NCBI RefSeq assembly: GCF_001303895.1
Contig: NZ_LJSD01000034.1
Span: 28,260-92,259 of the forward strand
Length of the DNA stretch: 64,000 nucleotides
Source of the DNA: Mesorhizobium sp. 1M-11
GTDB lineage: Bacteria; Pseudomonadota; Alphaproteobacteria; Rhizobiales; Rhizobiaceae
Direction: 5' to 3'
Shown: piece by piece, positions 1-9,629 of the stretch
Position numbering within the stretch: the first letter of the stretch is position 1
Layout of the letters: the number at the start of each line of letters is the position of its first letter
Position numbers and translations under genes: made by a program
Notes under the pieces: model-generated
What the model saw: only the letters and a program-made list of their open reading frames with translations
Database searches by the model: none
What the model was told of the DNA's origin: nothing

Positions 1-1
1 T

Positions 2-688
2 TCGCTGTTTGGCCAGCCGATGGTCGGTTACATCCGGCAGGCTCACGCTCGGATCGTATTCGATCCATCGAATTATGCGCAGAACGTGCTGACGGCAGCG
101 CGCTCTCTGGAGCAGATCAACAACCAGATCCAGTCGCTGCAGAACCAGGCGACCATGTTGCAGAACATGGCGCGCAATCTTCAGCGGCTGGACTTTTCTT
201 CCGTCAGTGAGCTCAGCGGAGCTCTTCATCGCATCGACGGGCTGATGGAGCAGGCGAGCGGCCTGAGCTTCGATCTCGACACGCTGCAAGGGCAATGGCG
301 CAGCCAATATCCCGAGAGCTATGACGCCTCGATCAAAGTCAGCGATGTCGCCGGTGCTGCCCGCGAGCGATGGCAGAGCGCCATGCAGGCGTTTCACCAG
401 ACCATGAATGTGCAATCCCAGATCGTCGCGAATGTGCGCGGCGACGGCGACCTGCTTGCCGATCTTGTCACCCGTAGCCAGGGCGCGGCGGGTGCCTTGC
501 AGGCAAGCCAGGCAACCAACCAACTGATCGCGCTTTCCACCAAGCAGCAGATGCAGATCCAGACGCTGCTCGCGACGCAGTTTCGGGCAGAAGCAGAGGA
601 TGCCGCGCGCAAGGCGCAATCCGAGGAGGCGGCGCGCGAAACGACCAAGCGTTTCCTGGGCACCGGCACGGCCTATCGCGGCAACTGA
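2..688 (+). CDS. trbJ: TrbJ, P-type conjugative transfer protein (5' partial)
   Basis: VirB5-like periplasmic/pilus-associated component of a trb-type mating-pair-formation type IV secretion system. The frame is open from base 2, so the true start and signal peptide lie outside the window; an internal ATG at 20 is not a convincing start because the family normally has a signal peptide ending just before the conserved VFDPSNYAQN segment, seen here at about residues 13-22 from that ATG. The rest is alpha-helical and rich in Q/N/A heptads, as in TrbJ. It is followed 32 bp later by trbL in the usual trbJ-L-F-G-I order; the trbB, C, D and E genes expected upstream are not in view. Identification is strong; the exact 5' end is unknown. 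Confidence 0.85.
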   Translation, partial: SLFGQPMVGYIRQAHARIVFDPSNYAQNVLTAARSLEQINNQIQSLQNQATMLQNMARNLQRLDFSSVSELSGALHRIDGLMEQASGLSFDLDTLQGQWRSQYPESYDASIKVSDVAGAARERWQSAMQAFHQTMNVQSQIVANVRGDGDLLADLVTRSQGAAGALQASQATNQLIALSTKQQMQIQTLLATQFRAEAEDAARKAQSEEAARETTKRFLGTGTAYRGN

Positions 689-720
689 TCAGCGAGTTCT
701 AGAACGAGCGAGGCGGCGTC

Positions 721-2042
721 ATGAATGATCTCGGCGTCATCGATCGCTTCATGCAGACCTTCATCCGCTACATCGACAGCGGGTTCGGTCTGCTTTCCGG
801 CGACGTTGCCTTTCTCACCACCATCCTGATCGGGATCGACATCACATTCGCGGGCCTCGCTTGGGCGCTCGGTGGTGAGCCCAATGTCCTCGGGCGGCTG
901 GTGCGCAAGGTGCTCTATGTCGGCGTCTTTGCCTACATCCTGAACAATTTCAAAAGTCTCGCCGATATTATCTATCGGTCTTTCTCCGGTCTTGGCATCC
1001 ATGCGTCCGCCGGCAACCTGTCCGCAGACAGTCTGCTGCGGCCCGGCCGCATTGCCGCGACCGGTTTCGAGGGCGCCTGGCCGCTGCTCGATCAGGCGAG
1101 CCAGTTGCTCGGATTCCCCGAGATCTTCGGCAATGCGCTCACCATCTTCGTGCTGCTGGTGGCCTGGTTCCTGGTCGTCATCGCCTTCTTCATTCTGTCC
1201 ATCAGCTCTTCATCACCATCCTGGAGTTCAAGCTCACCACGCTTGCAGGTTTTGTCCTCGTGCCTTTCGCCCTCTGGAGTCGTTCGGCATTCCTGGCCGA
1301 GCGCGTGCTCGGCAATGTGATCTCCTCCGGCATCAAGGTGATGGTACTCGCCGTCATTGTCGGCATCGGCTCCACGCTGTTCGGTGAGTTTGCATCCGCG
1401 CTCCAAGGTAAGGAGCCGGACCTGGCCGCGGCCATGTCCCAGGTTCTTGGCGCGCTGGCGTTGCTTGGCCTTGGCATCTTCGGGCCCGGCATTGCTTCTG
1501 GTCTGGTTTCAGGTGCGCCTCAGCTCGGCGCTGGTGCTGCCCTCGGTACCGGCGTGGCGGCGGCGGGTGCTTCACTTGTTGCCGGAGGTGCTGCAATGGC
1601 CGGTGCGCGCATCGCAACCGGTGGCGGTCTCGCCGCAATCCGTGCCGGCACGACCATGGGGTCGGCTGCGTCCAGTGCCTGGCAGATCGGGCAGGCGACC
1701 TCGTCCGGAGGCGGCCTATCCGGCATGGCTGCAGGACTGCACGGCGTGGGCGGTGCCGCCGGAGGTGCTGCGATGCAGGTGGCGCGATCCGCCGCAGGCT
1801 CTTTCGGACGCAGTTTCGATGCCGGGCGGCAAGCCACCTGGACGGCGACGGGTGGCAAACCAACCGTTTCGATGGCCGAAAGCCCGGATGCCGGCACGCC
1901 CGATGCCACCCCGGCGTGGGCGAGACGCCTGCGCTCGGAGCAGACCGCCCGTGCTCATCGCCATGCCGCCATCCAGGCCGTCCGAGATGGCGACAGGGGA
2001 GGTGGCGGCGCCAACCCATCTCTCAACGACAAGGAAGACTAG
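721..2042 (+). pseudogene. trbL: TrbL, conjugal transfer membrane protein, frameshifted
   Basis: VirB6/TrbL-type polytopic inner-membrane protein of the conjugation channel. The first frame (ATG 721) runs through several hydrophobic segments to FFILSI near 1203. There it changes abruptly to a Ser-rich shadow sequence that ends at 1320. The expected continuation, QLFITILEFKLTTLAGF, is found immediately in the +2 frame and stays open to the TAG at 2040-2042, with a Gly/Ala-rich C-terminal tail typical of TrbL. One missing base around 1203-1204 (atc-ag where atc-cag is expected) restores the frame. No slippery heptamer is visible, so this is a true frameshift mutation or a sequencing/assembly error. 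The stop abuts the trbF ATG, showing an intact operon layout. Confidence 0.85.
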
Positions 2043-2777
2043 ATGCTCTTCAAGCGACCCGTTCAACGCTATGGCAGGACACCGGAGCCGGTAACACCGT
2101 ATCAAAAGGCTGCTCAACTCTGGGACGAGCGCATCGGGTCCTCCCGTGCGCAGGCGCGCAATTGGCGGCTGATGGCGATCGGCTGCCTGGCTTTGGCTTC
2201 CGCGCTCTCAATTGGGCTGCTCTGGCAGTCGATGCAGAGCCGCGTCGTGCCTTATGTCGTCGAAGTGAATCGCTTCGGGGAAGCCCGTGCGGTTGCCCCT
2301 GCCGTCCAGGACTATGTCCCGGACGATGCTCAGATCGCCTGGCATCTTGGCCGCTTCATCCAGAATGTGCGCTCCGTGTCCACCGATCCGGTTCTGGTTC
2401 GGCAAAATTGGCTGGCTGCGTATGACTTCGCCACCGATCGTGCCGCGCTCTTCCTGAACGAATACGCCAAGGCGAACGATCCGTTCGGGCAGATCGGGAC
2501 CCGCAGCGTCTCCGTGCAGGTGACAAGCGTTGTGCGGGCTTCCGACAATTCCTTCCAGGTCAAATGGACGGAACAGGTCTTCGAGCGCGGCAGCCTCACC
2601 AGCACGACGCGCTGGACGGGGATTCTTGCCATCGTGATCCGGCCGCCGCGGAACACCGATCAGCTGCGCAAGAACCCGCTTGGGGTCTTCATCAACGCCA
2701 TCGACTGGTCGCGCGAGCTCGACAGCGCCGCGCCGACATCCGTTTCTCCCAAGGAGCCCGCCAATGACAACGAGTAG
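2043..2777 (+). CDS. trbF: TrbF, VirB8-like conjugal transfer protein
   Basis: Bitopic inner-membrane protein that helps assemble the trb type IV secretion channel. The 244-residue product has a short cytoplasmic N-terminus, one transmembrane helix at about residues 43-61, and a periplasmic VirB8/NTF2-like domain (VVPYVVEVNRFGEA, then SVQVTSV and WTEQVFERG). The ATG starts directly after the trbL stop codon, which implies translational coupling, and the 3' end overlaps the trbG start by 14 bp. Length and motifs match the family. Confidence is high that this is TrbF; whether the system still works depends on the trbL frameshift. Confidence 0.93.
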   Translation: MLFKRPVQRYGRTPEPVTPYQKAAQLWDERIGSSRAQARNWRLMAIGCLALASALSIGLLWQSMQSRVVPYVVEVNRFGEARAVAPAVQDYVPDDAQIAWHLGRFIQNVRSVSTDPVLVRQNWLAAYDFATDRAALFLNEYAKANDPFGQIGTRSVSVQVTSVVRASDNSFQVKWTEQVFERGSLTSTTRWTGILAIVIRPPRNTDQLRKNPLGVFINAIDWSRELDSAAPTSVSPKEPANDNE

Positions 2778-3786
2778 CGTATCGGTCCCAGCCGCCCTGA
2801 TGCTGTCCGCATCGGCTCTTTGCGCCTGTGCCTCCAAGCCGGTACCTCCGCCTCAAATTTCCTACGACGCTGCCGATTTCAAACCAGCAGCGATCGAGAA
2901 GGCGCCGGAAAGGCCGGTCAAGATCGTCGAGGTACCGAAGCCTTTGCCGCTTCCCGGTCAATTGCAGCCGGACTCAGGCAAGGTCGCCGCGGAAAAGCGC
3001 TCTCCTGAGGAACGCGTTGCCGATGCCAACAAGGCGGCCACGCAACAGCCCACGCGATACGGCTACATCAATGCGGTCCAGGTGTACCCCTATGCCGAAG
3101 GTGCGCTCTATCAACTCTACGCCGCGCCTGAACGTGTCAGCGATATCGCGCTGCAGCCGGGCGAAAAGCTGACTGCTGTTTCTGCCGGAGACACGGTGCG
3201 ATGGGTGATTGGCGATACCGTCAGCGGCACGGGAGACAACCAGCGTACCCATGTGCTGGTAAAACCTTTCGCGGCCGGTCTCACTACCAATCTGGTGATC
3301 ACCACGGAACGCCGCACATATCACCTGCAACTCCAGAGTACCGAGAAAACCGCGATGGCGGCAATCTCCTGGACCTACAGCGAGGACCAGCTCGTGGCGC
3401 TGCGCCAGCGCAATGCTCGCGCCGAAGCGGCCTCGCCTGTGGCATCGAATGTCGCACTGGACAACATTCGCTTCCGCTATGCGATCACCGGCGACACGCC
3501 TCCCTGGCGTCCGGCTCGCGCCTTCGACGACGGCAGCAAGGTCTACATCGAGTTCCCGCGCCGCATCGATCAGGGCGAGGCACCGCCGCTCTTCATCGTC
3601 GGGCCGGACGGCGGCAACCAGCTCGTCAACTATCGCGTTCGCGGCAACTATTACATCGTCGACCGCCTGTTTGCCGCCGCTGAACTGCGCCTTGGCACCA
3701 AAAAGCAGGAAGTGGTCCGCATCACCCGAACCGACGGCAAGCCTCGGCGCACGTCGTTCTTTGTGCGTTCCAGCCGGGGAGGGTGA
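2764..3786 (+). CDS. trbG: TrbG, VirB9-like outer-membrane conjugation lipoprotein
   Basis: VirB9-family component of the outer-membrane core of the conjugative channel. I chose the ATG at 2764 rather than upstream in-frame codons because it gives a short hydrophobic leader with a lipobox-like ALCAC at residues 18-22, and because it overlaps the end of trbF as expected in this operon. The mature protein has the VirB9/CagX layout: an N-terminal beta domain (YPYAEGALYQLYAAP) and a C-terminal domain with RPARAFDDGSKVYIEFP and the LVNYRVRGNYYIVDRLF strand. Product about 340 residues. trbI follows after 4 bp. Confidence 0.93.
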   Translation: MTTSSVSVPAALMLSASALCACASKPVPPPQISYDAADFKPAAIEKAPERPVKIVEVPKPLPLPGQLQPDSGKVAAEKRSPEERVADANKAATQQPTRYGYINAVQVYPYAEGALYQLYAAPERVSDIALQPGEKLTAVSAGDTVRWVIGDTVSGTGDNQRTHVLVKPFAAGLTTNLVITTERRTYHLQLQSTEKTAMAAISWTYSEDQLVALRQRNARAEAASPVASNVALDNIRFRYAITGDTPPWRPARAFDDGSKVYIEFPRRIDQGEAPPLFIVGPDGGNQLVNYRVRGNYYIVDRLFAAAELRLGTKKQEVVRITRTDGKPRRTSFFVRSSRGG

Positions 3787-3790
3787 GTTC

Positions 3791-5014
3791 ATGATTGATC
3801 CTTCCCGTACTGAAGCTCCACCGAAACTGGATCCCGAGCAGTTGCAGTTGCGAGGTTCGCCGCGACGGGCTGTACGGTTCAGGCGTGGTATCATCGTCGC
3901 GATTGCCGCCGTTGGTTCCGCCACGATCTTCGGCGTGACCATGTTCGCGCTGCGGGGGCCCGCACTGCGCCTCAGGCAGCAGGCCGAAGAGCTCTACAAC
4001 ACCGATCGCAAGCCAACTCCCGAAGGGCTTGATGCTCTGCCCAAGGACTACACCGGGACCAAGCCGAAGGCCCCCGTGCTTGGACCGCCATTGCCCGGTG
4101 ATCTCGGCCGCCCGATCCTCGAGCACCACCGCCAGCTCGGCATTGCACCAGGAAACGCTGGTTCCGAAGAGGCTCAGCGTCAAGCTCAGCAAGCAATCGA
4201 GGCACGAGAGTCGAAAGTGTTCTTCCAGATCGAAAACCGTTTCAGCCAGGCGGCAAGGGATCGAGGCCAGGATGTGCAGGAGCTCCCCAATCCGCTACCG
4301 CCATCGGGTGCAGCGGCCGTGTCCGCTTCTGTAGCTCCGGCGGAAGGTGATCAGAGCAATCAGCAGCGCAAGCTCGATTTTATCAGCGAGCAAAGCAAGG
4401 ACGGCATCTACAATGCGCACGCATTGCAGACGCCGGCTTCGCCTTACCAGGTGATGGCCGGCGGCGTGATTGCGGCAAGCCTGATCACAGGTATCAACTC
4501 CGATTTGCCGGGGCTGGTCGTCGCGCAGGTCACCGAAAACGTGCACGACACCGTCACTGGCAACATCCTGCTCATTCCACAAGGTTCGCGATTGATCGGC
4601 ACCTATGACAGCGTCGTCGCCTTCGGACAAAAGCGTGCGCTTCTGATCTGGCAGCGCATCTTGATGCCGGACGGCTCATCGATCGAAATCGACAATCTGC
4701 CGGCGACGGATACCGCCGGTTATGCCGGTCTCGAAGACGAGGTCGACTTCCATACCTGGCAACTGATCAAGGGCGTTGCGTTGGCGACGCTGCTGGGTGT
4801 CGGCAGCGAACTCAGCGTCGGCGACAACGAGAGTGATCTGGTGAAGGCAATCCGAGAATCCGCCCAGCAGAACGTCAGCCGGGCTGGTCAGCGTATCGCC
4901 GAGAAGAACCTGGATATTCAGCCTACGATCACCGTTCGCCCAGGCTGGCCGCTGCGCGTCATCGTGCATAAGGATCTGGTGCTACGGCCTTATCGCGCGG
5001 CGAGCGGGGAGTAG
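3791..5014 (+). CDS. trbI: TrbI, VirB10-like conjugal transfer protein
   Basis: Energy-sensing scaffold of the type IV secretion core complex, spanning inner and outer membranes. The ATG at 3791 is preferred over a longer upstream extension because it follows trbG by 4 bp and gives the family architecture: cytoplasmic N-terminus, one membrane helix at about residues 33-53, a Pro-rich periplasmic linker, then the TrbI/VirB10 beta-barrel domain with the conserved GNILLIPQGSRLIGTYDS motif and the GYAGLEDEVD segment. The product is 407 residues. DUF2274 follows after 3 bp, the arrangement often seen in alphaproteobacterial trb-type elements. Confidence 0.95.
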   Translation: MIDPSRTEAPPKLDPEQLQLRGSPRRAVRFRRGIIVAIAAVGSATIFGVTMFALRGPALRLRQQAEELYNTDRKPTPEGLDALPKDYTGTKPKAPVLGPPLPGDLGRPILEHHRQLGIAPGNAGSEEAQRQAQQAIEARESKVFFQIENRFSQAARDRGQDVQELPNPLPPSGAAAVSASVAPAEGDQSNQQRKLDFISEQSKDGIYNAHALQTPASPYQVMAGGVIAASLITGINSDLPGLVVAQVTENVHDTVTGNILLIPQGSRLIGTYDSVVAFGQKRALLIWQRILMPDGSSIEIDNLPATDTAGYAGLEDEVDFHTWQLIKGVALATLLGVGSELSVGDNESDLVKAIRESAQQNVSRAGQRIAEKNLDIQPTITVRPGWPLRVIVHKDLVLRPYRAASGE

Positions 5015-5017
5015 ATC

Positions 5018-5263
5018 ATGTCGAGCCTGAAACTCAGAAAGCTCCCCGACCGGGCGCCTGCGAAGCTCACCATTACCGTCAGTGCCAAATTGAATCGGAC
5101 GCTTAATGACTATGCATCGATCTATCGACGCATCTATGGCCAATCGGAAACGGTCGAAGAGCTCATTCCATTTATGCTTGACGCCTTCCTCGAAAGCGAC
5201 CGGGCCTTTGCGAAGGCGAGACGAGAAGGCCTTTCGAATACTGATCATCAGAGCAAAGGCTGA
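5018..5263 (+). CDS. DUF2274 domain-containing protein
   Basis: A small 81-residue soluble protein starting KLRKLPDRAPAKLTIT, the hallmark of DUF2274. Members of this family are encoded directly after trbI in many conjugative elements, as here (3-bp gap). The function is not known. The region around residues 22-60 (SAKLNRTLNDYASIYRR, then ELIPFMLDAFLESDR) resembles a small ribbon-helix-helix-like fold, which would suit a DNA-binding role in transfer control, but that is inference. Confidence 0.85.
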   Translation: MSSLKLRKLPDRAPAKLTITVSAKLNRTLNDYASIYRRIYGQSETVEELIPFMLDAFLESDRAFAKARREGLSNTDHQSKG

Positions 5264-5468
5264 CCCTAGTCGACGAAGCAAACATGACAATAGGAAGATT
5301 TCAGCCGCCCATGTCGGAAAGAGAGGCCGCGAAAACACTAGGTGTGTCGGTCGACACGCTTCAACGAATGCGAAAGCGCGGCGACATCGGTTACTTGAAG
5401 GTCGGCGGTAGGTACCGATACACTGAACAAATTCTACTGGACTACATCGAAAGCAGTACGGTCAAATC

Positions 5469-6750
<1,282 letters not shown>

Positions 6751-6943
6751 ATCCGACGCCGCGCATACACCACTTTTGTTTCGGCGCGTCAATAGCGAGA
6801 ACACCGAAAGAAAGCCGACATCCAAAATGTCGCGATGGCGTGAAGATCGACCGGGGTTGAGAGTGAATCGACCGCAGACACACGCGTGCGTGCGCAGCTT
6901 GCGATTGTGCCGATTTGGATTCGCGTTGTGGTGTGACGGCCGC

Positions 6944-7306
6944 TTACGCGGCGTGCAGCATCTTCTCGACCTCGTTGACGAGGTCACGCAGATGGAAAGG
7001 CTTCGACAGCACCTTGGCGTCGCGCGGCGCCTTCGAATCGGGGTTCAGCGCGACGGCGGCGAAGCCGGTGATGAACATCACCTTGAGATCCGGGTCGATC
7101 TCGGTGGCGCGGCGGGCGAGTTCGATGCCGTCCATCTCGGGCATGACGATATCGGTCAAAAGCAGCGAGAACGGTTCCTCGCGCAGCCGCTCGTAGGCGC
7201 TGGCGCCATTGTCGAAATCGCTGACCTGGTAGCCGGCACGCTCAAGCGCCTTCACCAGAAACCGGCGCATATCGTCGTCGTCTTCCGCCAGCAGTATGCG
7301 TGCCAT
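6944..7306 (-). CDS. cpdR: CpdR, single-domain response regulator
   Basis: A 120-residue stand-alone receiver domain. The acidic pocket (AEDDDD, residues 7-12), phosphoacceptor Asp52 (LLLTDIVMPEMDG), a Thr at the switch position (ITGF, about 80) and Lys102 (SKPF) are all present. There is no output domain. Sequence and length match CpdR, which in alphaproteobacteria controls ClpXP-dependent turnover of cell-cycle proteins; its own proteolysis is linked to a C-terminal Ala-Ala, and this protein ends LHAA. It is transcribed away from the N-formylglutamate amidohydrolase gene, a common rhizobial neighbour. The upstream region contains a TTAACCAT half-site near 7354, compatible with CtrA control, but no full two-half site. 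Confidence 0.88.
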   Translation of the reverse strand: MARILLAEDDDDMRRFLVKALERAGYQVSDFDNGASAYERLREEPFSLLLTDIVMPEMDGIELARRATEIDPDLKVMFITGFAAVALNPDSKAPRDAKVLSKPFHLRDLVNEVEKMLHAA

Positions 7307-7476
7307 TCTCGTTCCGTCCGAATCATCCCCCGAGATTGTGGAGGAACAATCCCGTTAACCATCACGTATATGGAATCGTGACGGTAAACATCAAGTGAAT
7401 GATGGGCTTCTGTCCCCTTGCGCACAGCGCGAAGATCGAAAGCTTTCTACCTGAAAGCGCGATGCGCAGGTTCAAA

Positions 7477-7527
7477 AGCGTTGGAACGCCCTTTGCGCGT
7501 TCGAATGGACGCGCGGCGTTCCAGCGT
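7477..7527. repeat. Nested inverted repeat between cpdR and the amidohydrolase
   Basis: The outer arms AGCGTTGGAACGCC (7477-7490) and GGCGTTCCAGCGT (7515-7527) are complementary with one G-T mismatch. Between them GCGCGT and ACGCGC form a second stem. The whole folds as a long hairpin in the 314-bp intergenic gap. No T tract follows it on either strand, so it is not an ordinary terminator; it may be a degenerate repeat element. I see no gene in the rest of this gap. Confidence 0.6.
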
Positions 7528-7620
7528 CAAGTCGATGGACGCCGCCGAAACGCTGGACACGAGGCCAGCGCGGTGGCACGTTGGAGCGATGAGAGACGCA
7601 TTCCGATGGGTTCCTGAAAT

Positions 7621-8514
7621 TTGACGTCGCCAGCTGAGGATTTTGCGGCCGTCCCGCCCTTCGAAATCCGCTCGGGCGCAGAACAGCGCGTTCCCTTCGT
7701 CTTCAATTCTCCGCACAGCGGCCGCCACTATCCCAACCGGTTCCTGGCGATGGCCAAGCTCGACCGCAGTACCATCCGCCGCTCCGAAGACTGTTATGTG
7801 GATGAGCTGTTCGGTTCGGCGATCATGCTCGGCGCGCCAATGCTGGCCGCCAACTTCCCCCGCGCTTATCTCGATGTGAACCGGGAGCCGTGGGAACTCG
7901 ACCCGCGCATGTTTATCGAGCCGGTGCCGCCTTATTGCAACATCCGTTCGGCGCGCGTGGCCGGCGGGCTCGGCACTATACCACGGCTAGTGGGCGAGGG
8001 ACTGGACATCTACGCCGCGCGGCTGCCAATCGCGGAAGCTTTCCAGCGTATCGAGACTGTCTACAAGCCCTACCACGAGACGTTGAAGCGATTGATCGCC
8101 AGCACGCATGCGCGTTTCGGCTATGCAGTGCTGATCGATTGCCATTCGATGCCAGCCAGCGTGCGCACCAGTGACCAAGGCATGCGACCGGACTTCATCA
8201 TCGGTGACCGTTTCGGCACCTCCGCTTCGGCGGTGTTGACGCAGGAGGCGATCGCGCTCCTGAACAGCATGGGTTATTCGGTCGCCTACAACAAACCCTA
8301 TGCCGGGGGATTCATCACCGAGCACTATGGCCGGCCGGTGCGAAACCTGCACGCGTTGCAGATCGAGGTGAATCGCGGCCTCTACATGAATGAGCGCACC
8401 TTCCAGAAGTCCGTGGGGTTCGATGCGCTGGCCGAGGATCTCGCGCGCTTCTCGGCGGACCTGATGGCGATGCCGGACCATCACTTCCTCGACCTGCCGG
8501 AAGCGGCGGAGTGA
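7621..8514 (+). CDS. N-formylglutamate amidohydrolase family protein
   Basis: A 297-residue zinc-dependent hydrolase of the N-formylglutamate amidohydrolase (HutG-like) family, which cleaves N-formyl-L-glutamate to formate and glutamate; members outside hut operons may act on other N-formyl compounds. Visible signature elements are FNSPHSGRHYP near residues 28-38, YLDVNREPWELDP, LIDCHSMP with candidate metal-binding His, and QIEVNRGLYM near the C-terminus. The start is a TTG at 7621 with no clear Shine-Dalgarno, so a slightly different start is possible. No other hut genes are nearby. Its position between cpdR and the sRNA-hisN region matches other rhizobia. Confidence 0.88.
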   Translation: MTSPAEDFAAVPPFEIRSGAEQRVPFVFNSPHSGRHYPNRFLAMAKLDRSTIRRSEDCYVDELFGSAIMLGAPMLAANFPRAYLDVNREPWELDPRMFIEPVPPYCNIRSARVAGGLGTIPRLVGEGLDIYAARLPIAEAFQRIETVYKPYHETLKRLIASTHARFGYAVLIDCHSMPASVRTSDQGMRPDFIIGDRFGTSASAVLTQEAIALLNSMGYSVAYNKPYAGGFITEHYGRPVRNLHALQIEVNRGLYMNERTFQKSVGFDALAEDLARFSADLMAMPDHHFLDLPEAAE

Positions 8515-8519
8515 ATCCA

Positions 8520-8591
8520 GCGAGTAGCGAATAGCAGGAAGCCGAAGTCCGAGCTGGAAACGCTAATCCCTACTCTCTATTCGCTACTCGC
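8520..8591. repeat. Inverted repeat of the AGTAGCGAATAG family, copy 1
   Basis: A perfect 15-bp inverted repeat, GCGAGTAGCGAATAG at 8520-8534 and its complement at 8577-8591, begins just after the amidohydrolase stop. The same core with extra 7-bp tandem units occurs at 22411-22482, so this is a dispersed palindromic repeat rather than a unique terminator. Confidence 0.75.
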
Positions 8592-8611
8592 TCGACCGCT
8601 ACGGCGGTCGT

Positions 8612-8644
8612 AAAAAAAGACCGCATCGTTGACACGACGCGGTC
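8612..8644 (-). terminator. Rho-independent terminator of the MmgR-like sRNA
   Basis: The stem GACCGC/GCGGTC, extended by TCGT/ACGA, is followed on the minus strand by an unbroken run of seven T. It is one of the clearest terminators in the window. Confidence 0.85.
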
Positions 8645-8695
8645 GAAGTCTAGGGAGGAAACGCCCAAGATGGGCATGGACAGGAGAACCTGTCC
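8612..8695 (-). ncRNA. mmgR: MmgR / suhB-type (alpha-r8) small RNA
   Basis: On the minus strand the intergenic sequence has a 5' hairpin (GGACAGG/CCTGTCC, 8678-8695), the unpaired anti-Shine-Dalgarno stretch TTTCCTCCCT (8652-8661) and a strong Rho-independent terminator (stem GACCGC/GCGGTC, 8619-8644, then seven T at 8612-8618). A TTGACT box at 8725-8730 would place the transcript start close to 8695, giving about 84 nt. Location between an N-formylglutamate amidohydrolase gene and a suhB/IMPase-family gene, together with the UUUCCUCCCU motif, matches the rhizobial MmgR/alpha-r8 RNA. In Sinorhizobium MmgR is Hfq-bound and linked to nitrogen and polyhydroxybutyrate control. Family assignment is from memory, not from a covariance search. 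Confidence 0.75.
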
Positions 8696-8724
8696 ACCTT
8701 CGAGGTTATTGTGCGTTGCACAAA

Positions 8725-8730
8725 AGTCAA
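8725..8730 (-). promoter_or_regulatory. Candidate -35 box for the sRNA
   Basis: TTGACT on the minus strand lies about 35 nt upstream of the first stem base of the sRNA, as expected for a housekeeping promoter. The matching -10 region is weak. Confidence 0.4.
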
Positions 8731-8855
8731 CCTGATAATTAATTCAAAATGAAATAGGAAAGGCCTGCCACGCAGCGCGCGTGACATTCCCGCAACGCTT
8801 TTGTTAAGTACCTGCGGCGGCATGCAGTCTGGCCGGCAGTTTCCAGGAGAAGCAC

Positions 8856-9629
8856 TTGAACATTTCCCCCGACTTCATGCGGCGGATCGCAGCCGCGGCC
8901 GCGGCCGAGACGTTGCCGCGCTTCCGCAGCCAGGGCGCCGTGGCCAACAAGCTGTCAGGCGGCTTCGATCCGGTCACAGAAGCAGATCGCGAAGCCGAGC
9001 GGGTGATCCGTGCGTTGATCGGCGCGGAGTTCCCCGACCATGGCATCCTGGGCGAAGAACATGGCAGTGAAAACCTGGGCAGCCGGCATGTCTGGGTCAT
9101 CGATCCTATCGACGGTACACGCGCCTTCATTTCCGGCCTCCCTGTCTGGGGCACGCTGGTGGGGCTCACGGTCGACGGCGATGCGGTGGCCGGACTGATG
9201 TCGCAGCCATTCACCGGCGAACTGTTCTATGCCAATGCCGACGGCGCCTTCTATGAAGGGCCGGGCGGTCCGCGCAAGCTAGCCGCGCGCAAGACGACGA
9301 AGCTGGAGGACGCTACGCTGTTCACCACCACGCCGGCGTTGTTCAAGGGGGATGCGCGCAACCGTTTCGATCTGTTCGAGACCAAGGTGCAACTGTCGCG
9401 CTATGGCACCGACTGTTACGCTTTCGCGATGGTGGCGGCTGGCACGGTCGACATCGTCGCCGATCCGGGCCTGAAGCCCTACGACATCGTCGCGCTGATC
9501 CCGATCATCGAGAAGGCCGGCGGTGTCGTCACCACATTCGACGGGCGTCCGGCTGAGAATGGCGGCGATGTCCTGGCGGCGGCAACGCCCGAACTGCATG
9601 AAGCGGCCATGGAGGCGTTGCGGGGTTAA
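8856..9629 (+). CDS. hisN: Histidinol-phosphatase (HisN, inositol-monophosphatase family)
   Basis: A Mg-dependent phosphatase of the IMPase superfamily, most similar to HisN, which dephosphorylates histidinol phosphate in histidine synthesis in alphaproteobacteria. Family motifs are present: DPVTEADREAE (about 38-48), GEEHG (66-70, metal ligand Glu), DPIDGTRAFISGLP (about 84-97) and the C-terminal LKPYDIVALIPIIEKAGG. The TTG start at 8856 is supported by an AGGAGA seven bases upstream. Length (257 aa) fits. An IMPase/SuhB role is the alternative. The 3' end overlaps the convergent hydrolase gene by 4 bp. Confidence 0.85.
   Translation: MNISPDFMRRIAAAAAAETLPRFRSQGAVANKLSGGFDPVTEADREAERVIRALIGAEFPDHGILGEEHGSENLGSRHVWVIDPIDGTRAFISGLPVWGTLVGLTVDGDAVAGLMSQPFTGELFYANADGAFYEGPGGPRKLAARKTTKLEDATLFTTTPALFKGDARNRFDLFETKVQLSRYGTDCYAFAMVAAGTVDIVADPGLKPYDIVALIPIIEKAGGVVTTFDGRPAENGGDVLAAATPELHEAAMEALRG

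Noticed and set aside
1195..1210. Programmed ribosomal frameshift in trbL
   Set aside because: No slippery heptamer or downstream structure is visible, and TrbL is not known to use frameshifting. A lost base explains it better.
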